Part shown: piece after piece, positions 8,402-17,338 of the stretch
Position numbering within the stretch: the first letter of the stretch is position 1
Layout of the letters: every line of letters starts with the position of its first letter
Assembly (NCBI RefSeq): GCF_900184685.1
Contig: NZ_FXXL01000007.1
Location: forward strand, 930,001-994,000
DNA: 64,000 nt
Reading direction: 5' to 3'
DNA from: Butyricimonas sp. Marseille-P3923
Lineage (GTDB): Bacteria > Bacteroidota > Bacteroidia > Bacteroidales > Marinifilaceae
Program-made: the position numbers and the translations under genes
Notes under the pieces: model-generated
Seen by the model: the letters and a program-made list of their open reading frames with translations, nothing else
What the model was told of the DNA's origin: nothing
Databases searched by the model: none

Positions 8402-8409
8402 TATCTTTG
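8402..8409 (+). promoter_or_regulatory. -7 promoter box TATCTTTG for the mechanosensitive channel gene
   Basis: This matches TAnnTTTG 32 bases upstream of the ATG at 8442 and just after the right arm of the family B repeat. No strong -33 element is seen because the repeat arm occupies that position. Confidence 0.5.
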
Positions 8410-8441
8410 CCCCCGTGCAAAACCAACTAAAACATATTAAC

Positions 8442-9671
8442 ATGACTATTAAAGAGTACATCGATGCCGGATTACAGCATCTACACGTCTATTCGGAAGG
8501 ATTCTCAGACCTGCTTTACTTTCTCGCGCTGGTTATTATCATGGGTATCATCACGTGGATTGTCCATATACTTACCCGGCAATGGCTGGCGCGTATCGTG
8601 ATGAAACTGACCAAACGGACATCGACCAACTGGGACGACCTGATGTTCGACCAACGATTCTTCAACCGCTTGGGGCTGCTAATCTCCCCGATCGTTACCC
8701 TAGTCGTTTTCAGGGCGTACGACTGGACGGGAATCAATATATTGATGATTTGTATCAATATCTGGATTACCATCTCTTTCCTGCTCATTATATCGAGCGT
8801 ACTGGACGGTATCAACCGCATATACGAGAGTTACCCCGTGGCGAAAAACAGACCGATTAAGGTATTTATCCAAGTCATCAAGATATTCTTCTACTGTGCC
8901 ACCACGATTATTATCATCAGTATCCTGCTCGACAAGAATCCCGCGACACTGCTCGCCGGACTCGGTGCCTTGTCCGCCGTGCTGATGTTGGTATTCAAGG
9001 ATGCCATCCTCGGGTTCGTGGCGGGAATACAATTGATTTCCAACCGCATGGTGAATATCGGCGACTGGATAGTGATGCCCGGCAGCAACGCCGACGGTGA
9101 CGTGATAGAGATTAACCTCACCACCGTGAAAGTGCAGAACTGGGACAAAACCATCTCCACCATACCGACTTACAAACTGGTGTCCGAATCGTTCACCAAC
9201 TGGCGGGGAATGCAGGAAGCCGGGGGACGACGCATCAAACGTTCGGTAAACATCGACATCTACTCCGTGCATTACCTCTCGGACGAAGATTTGGAGAACT
9301 TGAAACAATCGTCCCTGCTGAAAAACTATATCGAGAATAAACAACGAGAAATCAACGAATACAACGCCCGAGTGGTTAACCCGCTGGATAAACGCCGCCT
9401 GACAAACCTCGGCACCTTCCGCGAATACATGGAAGCGTGGCTCACCGCCAACCCCGATATCAACCTGAACATGACACACATGGTTCGCCAATTGCAACCC
9501 ACGGCGACAGGTATCCCCTTGGAAATCTACTGCTTCACGGCAAGCACGCAATGGCTCGTCTACGAGAGAGCGCAAGCCGACGTGTTCGACCACCTGTTCG
9601 CCATCCTCCCGCTGTTCAAACTGAAAGTATTCCAATACCCGACAAACATGGAATGGATGGAAGGGGCGTAA
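8442..9671 (+). CDS. ybdG: MscS-family mechanosensitive channel, YbdG/MscM type
   Basis: This is a 409-residue inner-membrane channel that would open under membrane tension and protect against osmotic downshock. Start 8442 is chosen over 8361 because the earlier codons are repeat DNA. Membrane segments lie at about residues 20-42, 70-90, 95-118, 135-158 and the pore helix region ~165-195. The MscS core reads GLGALSAVLMLVFKD, then GFVAGIQL, followed by the beta domain with GDWIVMP and TTVKVQNWD, and GGRRIKRS. These segments match the YbdG subfamily rather than small MscS, and the length fits E. coli YbdG (about 415). It is flanked on both sides by family B repeats. Confidence 0.93.
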   Translation: MTIKEYIDAGLQHLHVYSEGFSDLLYFLALVIIMGIITWIVHILTRQWLARIVMKLTKRTSTNWDDLMFDQRFFNRLGLLISPIVTLVVFRAYDWTGINILMICINIWITISFLLIISSVLDGINRIYESYPVAKNRPIKVFIQVIKIFFYCATTIIIISILLDKNPATLLAGLGALSAVLMLVFKDAILGFVAGIQLISNRMVNIGDWIVMPGSNADGDVIEINLTTVKVQNWDKTISTIPTYKLVSESFTNWRGMQEAGGRRIKRSVNIDIYSVHYLSDEDLENLKQSSLLKNYIENKQREINEYNARVVNPLDKRRLTNLGTFREYMEAWLTANPDINLNMTHMVRQLQPTATGIPLEIYCFTASTQWLVYERAQADVFDHLFAILPLFKLKVFQYPTNMEWMEGA

Positions 9672-9832
9672 AGGTTTATAAAGTTTATAAAGTTCATAAG
9701 GTTCATAAAGTTCATAAAGTAACGGGTGTCCTTCGGACAATATTATCGGCAGCTCAAGCTGCCGTGAACAAAGCGCCCCGCAGGGGTCCTAGAAACTTTA
9801 TGAACCTTATAAACTTTATAAACCTTACAAAC
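9670..9832. repeat. Family B hairpin repeat (copy 2) filling a convergent intergenic space
   Basis: This has the same arms and core as 8235-8396 (hairpins GTCCTTCGGAC, CGGCAGCTCAAGCTGCCG, CCCCGCAGGGG). It begins at the last bases of the TAA stop of the channel gene and ends at the TGA stop of the convergent gene, so the intergenic space is nothing but the element. It probably works as a bidirectional terminator. Confidence 0.85.
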
Positions 9833-10843
9833 TCAATAGCAATCCCAATTATACAACACCCCGCTGAAATCCCTTTTCGCCAAATCATCCGGGCGGATAA
9901 AGAAGTTGCACACGCCATTGTCGCCCCACGCGATGCCGTTGTCACTGTCTGAATCCAGTTGGAAAAGCAGGACGGTATGCTCTTGGATACGCTCGTCATA
10001 CTCTCTAGGGTCGAGCTGCGTGAAAGAAGGATAGCCGCCGACACGGTGTCCCCCCGCCTCCAGTTGGGCGTACACCTCGTCGAAAACCGACTCGTCCACC
10101 CGGTCTAAAGTAGGCACGGTAGCGTCCGGGTGAGTTTGATTGTAGACCTCCAATAACAATTTCTCGAAACGGAAATCCCATGAAGTCATAGCCATAGACG
10201 CTTTCCGGAAGTTCAACTTTCTCTCTCCCGACAACGGGAAAGCATCCTCCATACCGGTCGTCGGCACCTCGGCGAGCAAACGGGAAGTATCCTCCGTCAC
10301 CCGCTCGTGATAAATCACCCGAAAGCCCTTCTGGTCTGTCCGGTTCTCGAAGTTCAACCCGAGGGAATCCTCCCCGCTGATATAGAACTGCAATATTCCC
10401 TCCCGCGGGAACCCCTCCAACGCGGGCATCTCGGCAAAGTTCAACTGCCCGAGGAAATGCAACGGCTTCTTCTCCCGTTCGGCAGGTTCGGCAACCTCCG
10501 TTAGCGTCGTGTCCCCCGCGATAATCTCCGGGTTCTCCACCCGCAGTTGTCCGGTACCCCCCAGAAGAACATCCGAGGGAGCCGTTTGCGGCTGTGGCGC
10601 GACGCTTCCCTCCGCCTGTACCGTGTAATCCGTTTCGTCACACGGGTACACGAACCCCTCCGGCATATAAGGAATACCCCCTATCTTACTGTTCCACGGC
10701 ATGGTCTGCTCGTCCGCAGGAACAAGCTCCGCGTAGTCCATTGTCGTCCTCTCGCGAATAATCTTCAACATCCTATCCGCCGAACTCTCTTTCTTCTCCC
10801 CGCCATTACCGCCACCACCGAATATTTTACCTAAAAATCCCAT
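9833..10843 (-). CDS. DUF1963/YwqG-family protein
   Basis: This is a 336-residue cytoplasmic protein of the YwqG family (DUF1963), whose function is unknown. A short glycine-rich N-terminus is followed by SKIGGIPYMPEGFVYP, then a QLNFAEMP segment that matches the family's typical Q-[IL]-[ND]-[FL] strand. ILQFYIS and a C-terminal LLFQLDSD, then IAWGDNGVCNFFI, complete the match. An insertion rich in P, E and T lies between about residues 65 and 125. The gene has its own TATATTTG promoter box (10900-10907) and is convergent with the channel gene, separated from it by a family B repeat. Confidence 0.88.
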   Translation of the reverse strand: MGFLGKIFGGGGNGGEKKESSADRMLKIIRERTTMDYAELVPADEQTMPWNSKIGGIPYMPEGFVYPCDETDYTVQAEGSVAPQPQTAPSDVLLGGTGQLRVENPEIIAGDTTLTEVAEPAEREKKPLHFLGQLNFAEMPALEGFPREGILQFYISGEDSLGLNFENRTDQKGFRVIYHERVTEDTSRLLAEVPTTGMEDAFPLSGERKLNFRKASMAMTSWDFRFEKLLLEVYNQTHPDATVPTLDRVDESVFDEVYAQLEAGGHRVGGYPSFTQLDPREYDERIQEHTVLLFQLDSDSDNGIAWGDNGVCNFFIRPDDLAKRDFSGVLYNWDCY

Positions 10844-10899
10844 AGTATATTGTTATTTAGTTTGCAAATTGTCATTCGCGAGTTACAGGTCGCACGTGA

Positions 10900-10907
10900 C
10901 AAATATA
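10900..10907 (-). promoter_or_regulatory. -7 promoter box TATATTTG for the DUF1963 gene
   Basis: Minus-strand TATATTTG lies 57 bases upstream of ATG 10843. It sits between two direct copies of AGTTTGCAAATT (10859-10870 and 10913-10924), so the promoter and the upstream terminator stem are interleaved. Confidence 0.45.
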
Positions 10908-10908
10908 G

Positions 10909-10942
10909 TAAAAGTTTGCAAATTACCATTTGCGAACTTTTA
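10909..10942 (-). terminator. Inverted repeat at the helicase stop codon
   Basis: On the minus strand TAAAAGTTCGCAAAT, a 4-base loop and ATTTGCAAACTTTTA form a long stem. The helicase TAA stop is the first three bases of the stem. An AT-rich tail follows, so this probably ends helicase transcripts. The related sequence at 10859-10884 has the same half-site plus a TTCGCGAGTT ending. Confidence 0.6.
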
Positions 10943-13633
10943 CCTCCACACGTTCACGTGTTCGATATCATCGGATAATTTGGTAGCCAGAGAATTCACC
11001 CGACAATGAAGCAGAAACTTACGCCCCTCCAGCGTGCGGGTAAACACCAGACGACATGCCCCGACTTCCTCCTCCCAATGCCGCCGCAGGCACTCGGCGG
11101 AGGCTTTCCTCTTCCCCAAAAGCTCGGGGACGGCATGGTAATCCTCCTGCTTCAAGCGACTCCATAGCCTGCTCTCCCGCACGATCACGTAACGGGGATT
11201 ATCCACGGGTGAGATAATTTCCTTCAAGGCATTGATAAATACCGATTTCTCGTAATTGGAACCGCCTTTCAGGTGACAGTACACGGCACCGGAATCATCG
11301 CCGTACGCCTCCACGCTCACCTCCCCCGGTGGCGAAAGTATCACCTTCTCGTCTTGCAAAGTCCATAGCAAAGCGCACCCTATCTTCCGTATATCCTTCG
11401 AGATATCGCGATATTTCAAGTAAAGACGCAATGCCTTCACCGCCGGGGGTAATATAACACAAAAACCGACCGCCAAAAAGACTAAAAGCACGGTAAACAA
11501 CATGCGCGAGGAATGTATTCGCGAACTCATCCGGGCAAAATCATAGAACATGACGTTAAGAACCGAGGACACGATGAAACCGAGTTCGACGAACAAGTAC
11601 TTGAGCGTTTTCTGCAAATACAACCGTTTCACCTCCTGAAACTTCTCCTTCTCGGGATACGGTACTTTGATCTCTTCCACGAGATGCACGCCCTGCCTCA
11701 CCGCCGCATCCCAACGCCCCCGCAACCGCTCCCTGCCGCCCGCTTCTTCAAAAGTACGTTGATTCCTCCGTTCAATGATTTCCCTATCGCACAAGGTCGC
11801 GGGAATATCGAGGCGCTTCACGCCATTCTCGATCTTCTCGCCCTCCCGGTCGGATATCCCGAGGAAGCCCTTGAACCTGCGTCGCAACAGCTCCACATCG
11901 TCACCCCCCGTGGGCGAAGTTGGGTCCGCACACACCAGATGCCATATATTCCCCGTCTTGGCGGCATTTCCCTTTTCTACCCGGATTGCCCGCCCGCGCA
12001 TCTGGTTCGACAGCACGAACGAACCGACAAAACTCGCCAGTATCAACGTGTTGATGCAAGGTGCATCCCACCCCTCTCCCAGCAACGACTTTGTACCGAT
12101 CAGAATCTCGATAGCCCCCCGCTCGAACATACAGGTGACAACGCGGGTTATCTCGTCCTTTATCATCCCGGTTAAAGCGACTTCGGCGTAAGAATCATCA
12201 TAAGGCAGGGGTTTCACGGACGCCTTTCCCAACCTCATCTCGCGCATCACCTCGTCCAGTACCCCCAACGCCGCGCGGGGTACGACCACGATCGAACCCG
12301 TCAGCACCCCGACACGATTTCCACCGGTACCCGACCGCCGCAACTTCTCGAACACGGGGAACACCCCCATTTTATCCAAAGGCAGGTCGTTCGCGGGTGA
12401 TGCCACTTTCCATTCCTTCCGTATGTAATCCGTCAATATCACCATCCGCAAACGGTCGCCCAACTGCCGGGACTCGAAAGAAACGATGTCGGCGATACTG
12501 TTCAACTTGCTTATACTCGCCGTCAGCATCCTCGTTAACCGACCGTTATACCGGAAACTGATCTGTTTCTTCTCCGTGACACCATTCCGCACCAACTTGT
12601 TTTCCAGAGATACCTGATGCTCCTCACGACCGATAAAAGTATCCCCTCCTCCCTGCAAATAAAACTCCAGCAATACCTCCATCCACGCGTAATCCAACGC
12701 GGGCACCCGTATGTTTTCCTGTCCCAGCACTTGCAGGTGGACAGGCGGAATCTCTTTCCCCGCGTGATGCAGGAATATCAACATGGCGGAATAGAAAGAC
12801 ATATGGTCGAATATCCACTCCAAGTACCCCGCAGGATCCACCCACGCGGGGTGATTCGCGAACGCCTCGATCAACACCGGGTCTTTCTGTAACTCCCGGA
12901 AGAGCGTATCGACATCCCGCCGGAATGCGTTGATGCGATCGTATTCCTCTGGCGAAGGCAAAGAATAATACACGTAATCCTGATGCGGACATAAATCTCC
13001 CTCGCGTATCAACTCGGGCACGGTAATCTCCGTGTCTACCGTTCCGTTCAATTCAAGGTAACGCTGCCACTCGGCAAACGTCACGTCGTAAGGCGGGGTT
13101 GCCGTCAGCCCGACAATCACGGGCGACAAGTGACTCTTCAGACGCTCAAGAGTATACCACCACTCGTTTTTCAGGTGATGAGCCTCATCCAGTATGACCG
13201 TCTTTACCCCCAACCGCTTTAACTCCCGTGTGATATTCGTCTTCGAGGCGGGTGCATCCCCGTTCTTCTCTTCATCCGGCAGGTTATTATACGCGGCATG
13301 CACCCCTTGGTACGTGCAGACCGTCACGAAAGCAGGCTTCCGTATATTACTTGATATCCATTCCGGCTTTCGATCGGTCTGTAAAAACAGCTCCCGGAAA
13401 CGATCTATCCACTGCTCCCGTATCGCCAGCGAGGGCGCCAGTATCAACGTCGGACGATTAAGCCTCAGCATAACCTCCAACCCCAATACCGTCTTTCCCG
13501 AACCGGGAGGAGCCACCACGTGGAGCGAACCGTTGGACAAATAAGCCTCCAGTTCACCCAATACCCGCGCCTGATACTTCCGCCACTCGTATTTGAATTT
13601 TATCCCCGCAGGGAATTCCGTCATTATTTCCAT
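10940..13633 (-). CDS. Superfamily II DEAD/DEAH helicase with membrane segments in the C-terminal part
   Basis: This protein has 897 residues; ATG 13633 is used because the extension to 13642 begins with TTG. The N-terminal helicase core has Walker A APPGSGKT (~40), DEAHH (motif II), TATPP (motif III), and in the second RecA domain LGEGWDAP and QMRGRAIR (motif VI). After the core, one hydrophobic stretch and then a second strong one (about residues 660-740, including LLVFLAVGFCVILPP) suggest anchoring in the inner membrane. A C-terminal domain of about 150 residues follows, with no family I recognise. A hydrophobic segment in such a helicase is unusual. It stands alone between its own promoter box (13656-13663) and a terminator stem. 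A defence role is possible but not shown. Confidence 0.85.
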   Translation of the reverse strand: MEIMTEFPAGIKFKYEWRKYQARVLGELEAYLSNGSLHVVAPPGSGKTVLGLEVMLRLNRPTLILAPSLAIREQWIDRFRELFLQTDRKPEWISSNIRKPAFVTVCTYQGVHAAYNNLPDEEKNGDAPASKTNITRELKRLGVKTVILDEAHHLKNEWWYTLERLKSHLSPVIVGLTATPPYDVTFAEWQRYLELNGTVDTEITVPELIREGDLCPHQDYVYYSLPSPEEYDRINAFRRDVDTLFRELQKDPVLIEAFANHPAWVDPAGYLEWIFDHMSFYSAMLIFLHHAGKEIPPVHLQVLGQENIRVPALDYAWMEVLLEFYLQGGGDTFIGREEHQVSLENKLVRNGVTEKKQISFRYNGRLTRMLTASISKLNSIADIVSFESRQLGDRLRMVILTDYIRKEWKVASPANDLPLDKMGVFPVFEKLRRSGTGGNRVGVLTGSIVVVPRAALGVLDEVMREMRLGKASVKPLPYDDSYAEVALTGMIKDEITRVVTCMFERGAIEILIGTKSLLGEGWDAPCINTLILASFVGSFVLSNQMRGRAIRVEKGNAAKTGNIWHLVCADPTSPTGGDDVELLRRRFKGFLGISDREGEKIENGVKRLDIPATLCDREIIERRNQRTFEEAGGRERLRGRWDAAVRQGVHLVEEIKVPYPEKEKFQEVKRLYLQKTLKYLFVELGFIVSSVLNVMFYDFARMSSRIHSSRMLFTVLLVFLAVGFCVILPPAVKALRLYLKYRDISKDIRKIGCALLWTLQDEKVILSPPGEVSVEAYGDDSGAVYCHLKGGSNYEKSVFINALKEIISPVDNPRYVIVRESRLWSRLKQEDYHAVPELLGKRKASAECLRRHWEEEVGACRLVFTRTLEGRKFLLHCRVNSLATKLSDDIEHVNVWR

Positions 13634-13655
13634 GCACCACAAACGTTAGTCACGG

Positions 13656-13663
13656 CAAATATA
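13656..13663 (-). promoter_or_regulatory. -7 promoter box TATATTTG for the helicase gene
   Basis: Minus-strand TATATTTG lies about 22 bases upstream of ATG 13633. The -33 region is not clear. Confidence 0.45.
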
Positions 13664-13727
13664 CAATAATCAGGGAGGTATCCGCGGGAATTTCATAAAA
13701 TATCTTTCCTGTTACCGTGATTTATAC

Positions 13728-13735
13728 TATCTTTG
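13728..13735 (+). promoter_or_regulatory. -7 promoter box TATCTTTG for the AAA-ATPase-like gene
   Basis: Plus-strand TATCTTTG lies 31 bases before ATG 13767, divergent from the helicase promoter 65 bases away. A second TATCTTTC word lies 28 bases upstream of it. Confidence 0.45.
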
Positions 13736-13766
13736 TCATAGTCCGACACAATGAAATAAACAAGCC

Positions 13767-15311
13767 ATGAAAAAACTATATCCTATCGGTATTCAGAATT
13801 TCGAGAGTCTACGCAATGATGATTATCTTTATATTGATAAAACAGCATTGGTTTATGAACTGGTATCGTCCGGACGTTATTATTTCCTAAGCCGCCCTCG
13901 CCGTTTTGGTAAGAGTCTGTTGATTTCAACACTGGAAGCATATTTCCAAGGGAGAAAAGAGCTTTTCACTGGGCTTGCCATGGAAAAACTGGAAAAGGAA
14001 TGGAAAAGATATCCTATCCTGCACTTGGATTTGAATGCGCAAAAGTACGACAAACCCGATAGTCTGGATAACATATTAAACGACAGGTTAGCCGAATGGG
14101 AAGAATTGTACGGGAGCAGACCAACGGAGGTCAGTCCCTCGCTGCGTTTTAAAGGTATTATTCGCAGGGCTCGTGAAAAAGAGGGACAGGATGTAGTTAT
14201 CCTGATTGACGAATACGACAAACCTATGCTGCAAGCGATTGGCAACGAGGAATTGCAGAATGCGTACCGTAACACGATGAAAGCCTTTTACGGTGTACTT
14301 AAAAGCATGGACGGGTATATCAAGTTTGCCTTACTGACAGGAGTGACGAAATTCGGCAAAGTGAGCGTGTTCAGTGACTTGAATAATCTCGAAGATATAT
14401 CTATGGACAGGAAATACGTGAGCTTGTGCGGAATCACGGACAACGAACTGCATACCGGTTTCGAGGAAGACTTGCACGAGTTGGCAGCCACGCAAGGCAT
14501 GAGCTACGAGGAAACCTGCAAAGAGATGAAGGAACGTTACGACGGTTATCATTTCACGGCAAACTCGGAAGGTATCTATAACCCGTTCAGCCTGCTGAAT
14601 ACATTCAAAAAGATGCAATTCGGCAACTATTGGTTCGAAACGGGAACTCCCACGTATCTGGTGGAACTACTGAAACAGAATCGTTATAATCTGGAAAAGA
14701 TAGAAAACGTGGAAACCAGTGCCGACGTGCTGAACAGTATTTACAACGACGGGAGTGCTATCCCGGTGATATACCAGAGCGGTTACTTAACCATCAAAGG
14801 ATACGACAAGGTGTTCGGGCTCTACTCGTTAGGATTTCCCAACCGAGAGGTAGAAGAGGGGTTCATTCAATTCCTGCTTCCTTTCTACGCTAACACGAAC
14901 GCGGTAGATTCACCTTTTGCCATCCGACAGTTTGTCGGCGAGATTTGCACGGGTAATTACGACGCGTTCTTCCGACGCTTGCAAAGTTTCTTTGCCGACA
15001 CACCTTATGAATTGGCGAAAGATGTTGAATTACACTACCAAAACATACTTTTCATTGTCTTCAAATTGATAGGTTTCTATGTCAAAGCGGAATATCATAC
15101 CGGTGAAGGACGTATCGAGCTGGTTTTGCAGACAGACAAATATATCTACGTGATGGAATTTAAACTGGAAGGATCGGCGGAAGAGGCATTAAAGCAAATC
15201 AATGAAAAGCACTACGCCCTACCCTTTGAGGCTGATTCCCGCGAGTTATTTAAAATAGGAATCAACTTCTCCAAAAAGACGAGAAATATTGAAAAGTGGT
15301 TGGTAGAATAG
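13767..15311 (+). CDS. AAA-ATPase-like protein with C-terminal PD-(D/E)XK nuclease-fold domain (DUF1703)
   Basis: This is a 514-residue protein of a family present in many copies in Bacteroidota genomes. The N-terminal AAA-ATPase-like domain has Y-I-D-K-T, SRPRRFGKSL (Walker A variant, ~residues 40-50), ILHLDLN and VILIDEYDKP (Walker B, ~145). TGVTKFGKVSVFSDLNNL follows. The C-terminal domain (~390-510) has YHTGEGRIELVLQTDKYIYV and then MEFKL, the D-x(n)-E-x-K core of the PDDEXK_9 fold. The cellular role is unknown; the family is often suspected to be mobile or defence related. The gene has its own promoter and is convergent with the acetyltransferase, with only 9 bases between stops. Confidence 0.9.
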   Translation: MKKLYPIGIQNFESLRNDDYLYIDKTALVYELVSSGRYYFLSRPRRFGKSLLISTLEAYFQGRKELFTGLAMEKLEKEWKRYPILHLDLNAQKYDKPDSLDNILNDRLAEWEELYGSRPTEVSPSLRFKGIIRRAREKEGQDVVILIDEYDKPMLQAIGNEELQNAYRNTMKAFYGVLKSMDGYIKFALLTGVTKFGKVSVFSDLNNLEDISMDRKYVSLCGITDNELHTGFEEDLHELAATQGMSYEETCKEMKERYDGYHFTANSEGIYNPFSLLNTFKKMQFGNYWFETGTPTYLVELLKQNRYNLEKIENVETSADVLNSIYNDGSAIPVIYQSGYLTIKGYDKVFGLYSLGFPNREVEEGFIQFLLPFYANTNAVDSPFAIRQFVGEICTGNYDAFFRRLQSFFADTPYELAKDVELHYQNILFIVFKLIGFYVKAEYHTGEGRIELVLQTDKYIYVMEFKLEGSAEEALKQINEKHYALPFEADSRELFKIGINFSKKTRNIEKWLVE

Positions 15312-15320
15312 GAACCTATT

Positions 15321-16190
15321 CTACCGTATTTTCCGCTTGAGGTAGACCATGTCGACACATTGCCTGCCGTCCTCGATGATTGGTTCGGGGTAATTGTCCG
15401 TGAAGAAATTCTTTACCACGTGGTCGCATTCAAAACCGTATTGCTCGTAATACACCGTGCCGTAATCGCTGGTACCTACCCATAAATAATCGAAACGGTC
15501 TTTGTAGTGTTCAGCCAGCGCGGCCAGTATGTACCTACCGAAATACTGCCTCTGGTAGTCGGGATCGACGGCGAGGTTCTTTATTTCGCCCGCGGCATCC
15601 ACTACCGCCTCACCGATTACCCGTCCGTCCCGTTCGAGAATGAACATCTCGCCGTCGGGCAGGTAACGATCGACCATTTCCTCCGAGGGATCGGCAAGCA
15701 AGAGCAAGGAAAGATAGGCTTTCTTGTCACCCGTCACTTTTACCAATCGTTGGCGGGGATTCTTCAAGCGCATGTGCAAGAGCGGATAAGGAAAGCCGAA
15801 CCCGTCGAGGGCGCTACGGCTTTGCACCTCGAAACCCAGTTTCAGGTAAAAACCGAGGGCTTGCTCGTTCTGCTCGTTGACGGTAAGCGTTTCGGCGTGG
15901 TATTCGTCTACCGCCCTCTGTACCAGTTTTCGCCCGATACCCTTTCCCCGGTAATCGGGATGCACGAACAGCATATCTATATACGTGGAATCCAAACCGA
16001 GGAACGCCACCACCTCGTCCCCCTCGTGATGCAACAAAAGGGGTAGATTGTCGCAATTCTGCCGCACGTAAGGACGGTAGAAGACGATATCGCTTTCCTT
16101 CACGAAATGGTGGGTTGCCCGTACCGCGGCCTCCCATATCTCCGCGCAACGCTCGATGAGCTCTATACTTTTCTTACCTTTAATCATCAT
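15321..16190 (-). CDS. Tandem GNAT acetyltransferase
   Basis: This protein has 289 residues with two GNAT folds. The first (about 20-150) has VHPDYRGKGIGRKLV, the acetyl-CoA-binding Q/R-x-x-G-x-G/A loop, and NEQALGFYLKLGF. The second (about 155-285) has LAVDPDYQRQYFGRYIL and YYEQYGFE. The second loop is less canonical (R-Q-Y-F-G). The start is placed at 16190 because this ATG overlaps the TGA stop of the vWA gene (ATGA), which suggests translational coupling to the yeh-like operon. An ATG at 16208 is also in frame. The substrate is unknown. It may be the sixth gene of that operon. Confidence 0.88.
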   Translation of the reverse strand: MMIKGKKSIELIERCAEIWEAAVRATHHFVKESDIVFYRPYVRQNCDNLPLLLHHEGDEVVAFLGLDSTYIDMLFVHPDYRGKGIGRKLVQRAVDEYHAETLTVNEQNEQALGFYLKLGFEVQSRSALDGFGFPYPLLHMRLKNPRQRLVKVTGDKKAYLSLLLLADPSEEMVDRYLPDGEMFILERDGRVIGEAVVDAAGEIKNLAVDPDYQRQYFGRYILAALAEHYKDRFDYLWVGTSDYGTVYYEQYGFECDHVVKNFFTDNYPEPIIEDGRQCVDMVYLKRKIR

Positions 16191-17308
16191 GTGTTTTTTG
16201 ATAACCATATACTTATATCTTGTTTCGCTAAAGCGGTCGCCATTAAATCCGGGAATTTATCCGGCGTACAGGCAAAAGCGGGAACTCCCAATTCGGCTAG
16301 GAATTGGGCATTTTCTTTATCGTAGAAAGGCGCCCCGTCGTCGTTCAATGCCAGCAAAACGATGAGTTGTACCCCGCTCTGCACGAGGGAAATCATCTTC
16401 TCGCGCATCTCTTTCTCGTTCCCGCCCTCGTAAAGGTCGGTAACCAAGACCAGCACCGTGTCGGACGGACGGGTAATAACCGTTTGACAGTACCCCAAAG
16501 CACGGTCGATATCCGTACCCCCGCCCAATTGTACACCGAACAACAAATCCACGGGGTCTTGCAAGTCATCGGTCAGATCGACCACGGACGTGTCAAAGAC
16601 AACCATGCGGGTTTGCACCGCGGGAATGGAAGCCAGCACGGAACCGAATATCCCCGAATAAACGACCGAGGCACCCATGGAGCCACTCTGGTCGAGGCAA
16701 AGCACGATGTCTTTCAGCGCCCGCCGTTTCCGCCCGTAGCCGATACGCACCTCCGGGATAATCGTCTTGTACTCCGGTTGGTAGTTGCGCAGGTTCTTTT
16801 CTATCGTGGTTTTCCAGTCTATTTCGTTATAGCGGGGATTGCGACGCCTGCTGGAACGATTCAGCGCCCCCGTTACCGCTTGCTGCATCGGCGCGGAGAG
16901 TTTCTTCATCAACTCGTCGACGACCTTACGCACCACGTCACGGGCTATCGCCTTGTTCTTCTCGGGGATTACCCGACTCAGGGACATAAGCGTCGCCACC
17001 AGATGCACGTCCGGCACAATGGACTGGAGCATCTCTTTCTCGGTAAGTAAAGAGGTGAGGTTTAACCGCTTGATAGCGTCTTTCTGTATCACCTGTACTA
17101 CCGATTGCGGGAAGAATTCCCGGATATCACCCAACCAACGACTCACTTTAGGGGCAGAACCCCCCAGCCCCCCCCGCCGATCACTATCGTACAAGGCGTG
17201 CAAAGCATCGTCCACGCGGGACTCTTCGGGACTTAACGAGATTCCCGTGCCGTCCGCCGCATCACCCCCGAGTATCAACCGCCATCTTTTTAAAAGGGTT
17301 TCTTCCAT
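16187..17308 (-). CDS. yehP: vWA-domain protein, YehP-like (CoxE type)
   Basis: This is a 373-residue cytoplasmic protein. The N-terminal ~190 residues are helical, with a basic RSSRRRNPRYNEIDWKTTI linker. The C-terminal vWA domain has a complete MIDAS: DQSGSMG (~212), GGGTDIDRA (threonine and aspartate, ~270) and VTDLYEGG. The domain binds a divalent metal and a protein ligand, usually a partner of the MoxR ATPase. Length and gene neighbours match E. coli YehP (~378). It lies 30 bases after the DUF5682 gene and is coupled to the GNAT gene by an ATGA overlap. Confidence 0.9.
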   Translation of the reverse strand: MEETLLKRWRLILGGDAADGTGISLSPEESRVDDALHALYDSDRRGGLGGSAPKVSRWLGDIREFFPQSVVQVIQKDAIKRLNLTSLLTEKEMLQSIVPDVHLVATLMSLSRVIPEKNKAIARDVVRKVVDELMKKLSAPMQQAVTGALNRSSRRRNPRYNEIDWKTTIEKNLRNYQPEYKTIIPEVRIGYGRKRRALKDIVLCLDQSGSMGASVVYSGIFGSVLASIPAVQTRMVVFDTSVVDLTDDLQDPVDLLFGVQLGGGTDIDRALGYCQTVITRPSDTVLVLVTDLYEGGNEKEMREKMISLVQSGVQLIVLLALNDDGAPFYDKENAQFLAELGVPAFACTPDKFPDLMATALAKQDISIWLSKNT

Positions 17309-17338
17309 AATATTTACTTTAATAATTGAAAATACAGG

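Noticed and set aside
8361-8441. An N-terminal extension of the channel protein
   Set aside because: These codons are the right arm of the family B repeat and the promoter box; the ATG at 8442 gives the usual YbdG start.
6152-8461. A long open frame on the minus strand (about 769 codons) opposite the PEP-binding gene
   Set aside because: It is the antisense shadow of a well-supported protein with clear motifs; its translation is low complexity with no domain.
8700-9740. A 346-codon minus-strand frame opposite ybdG
   Set aside because: It starts in the family B repeat and is the antisense of the channel gene.
13767-15311. A transposase or integrase
   Set aside because: The motifs are those of the AAA-ATPase-like/DUF1703 family; no DDE or tyrosine recombinase signature is present.
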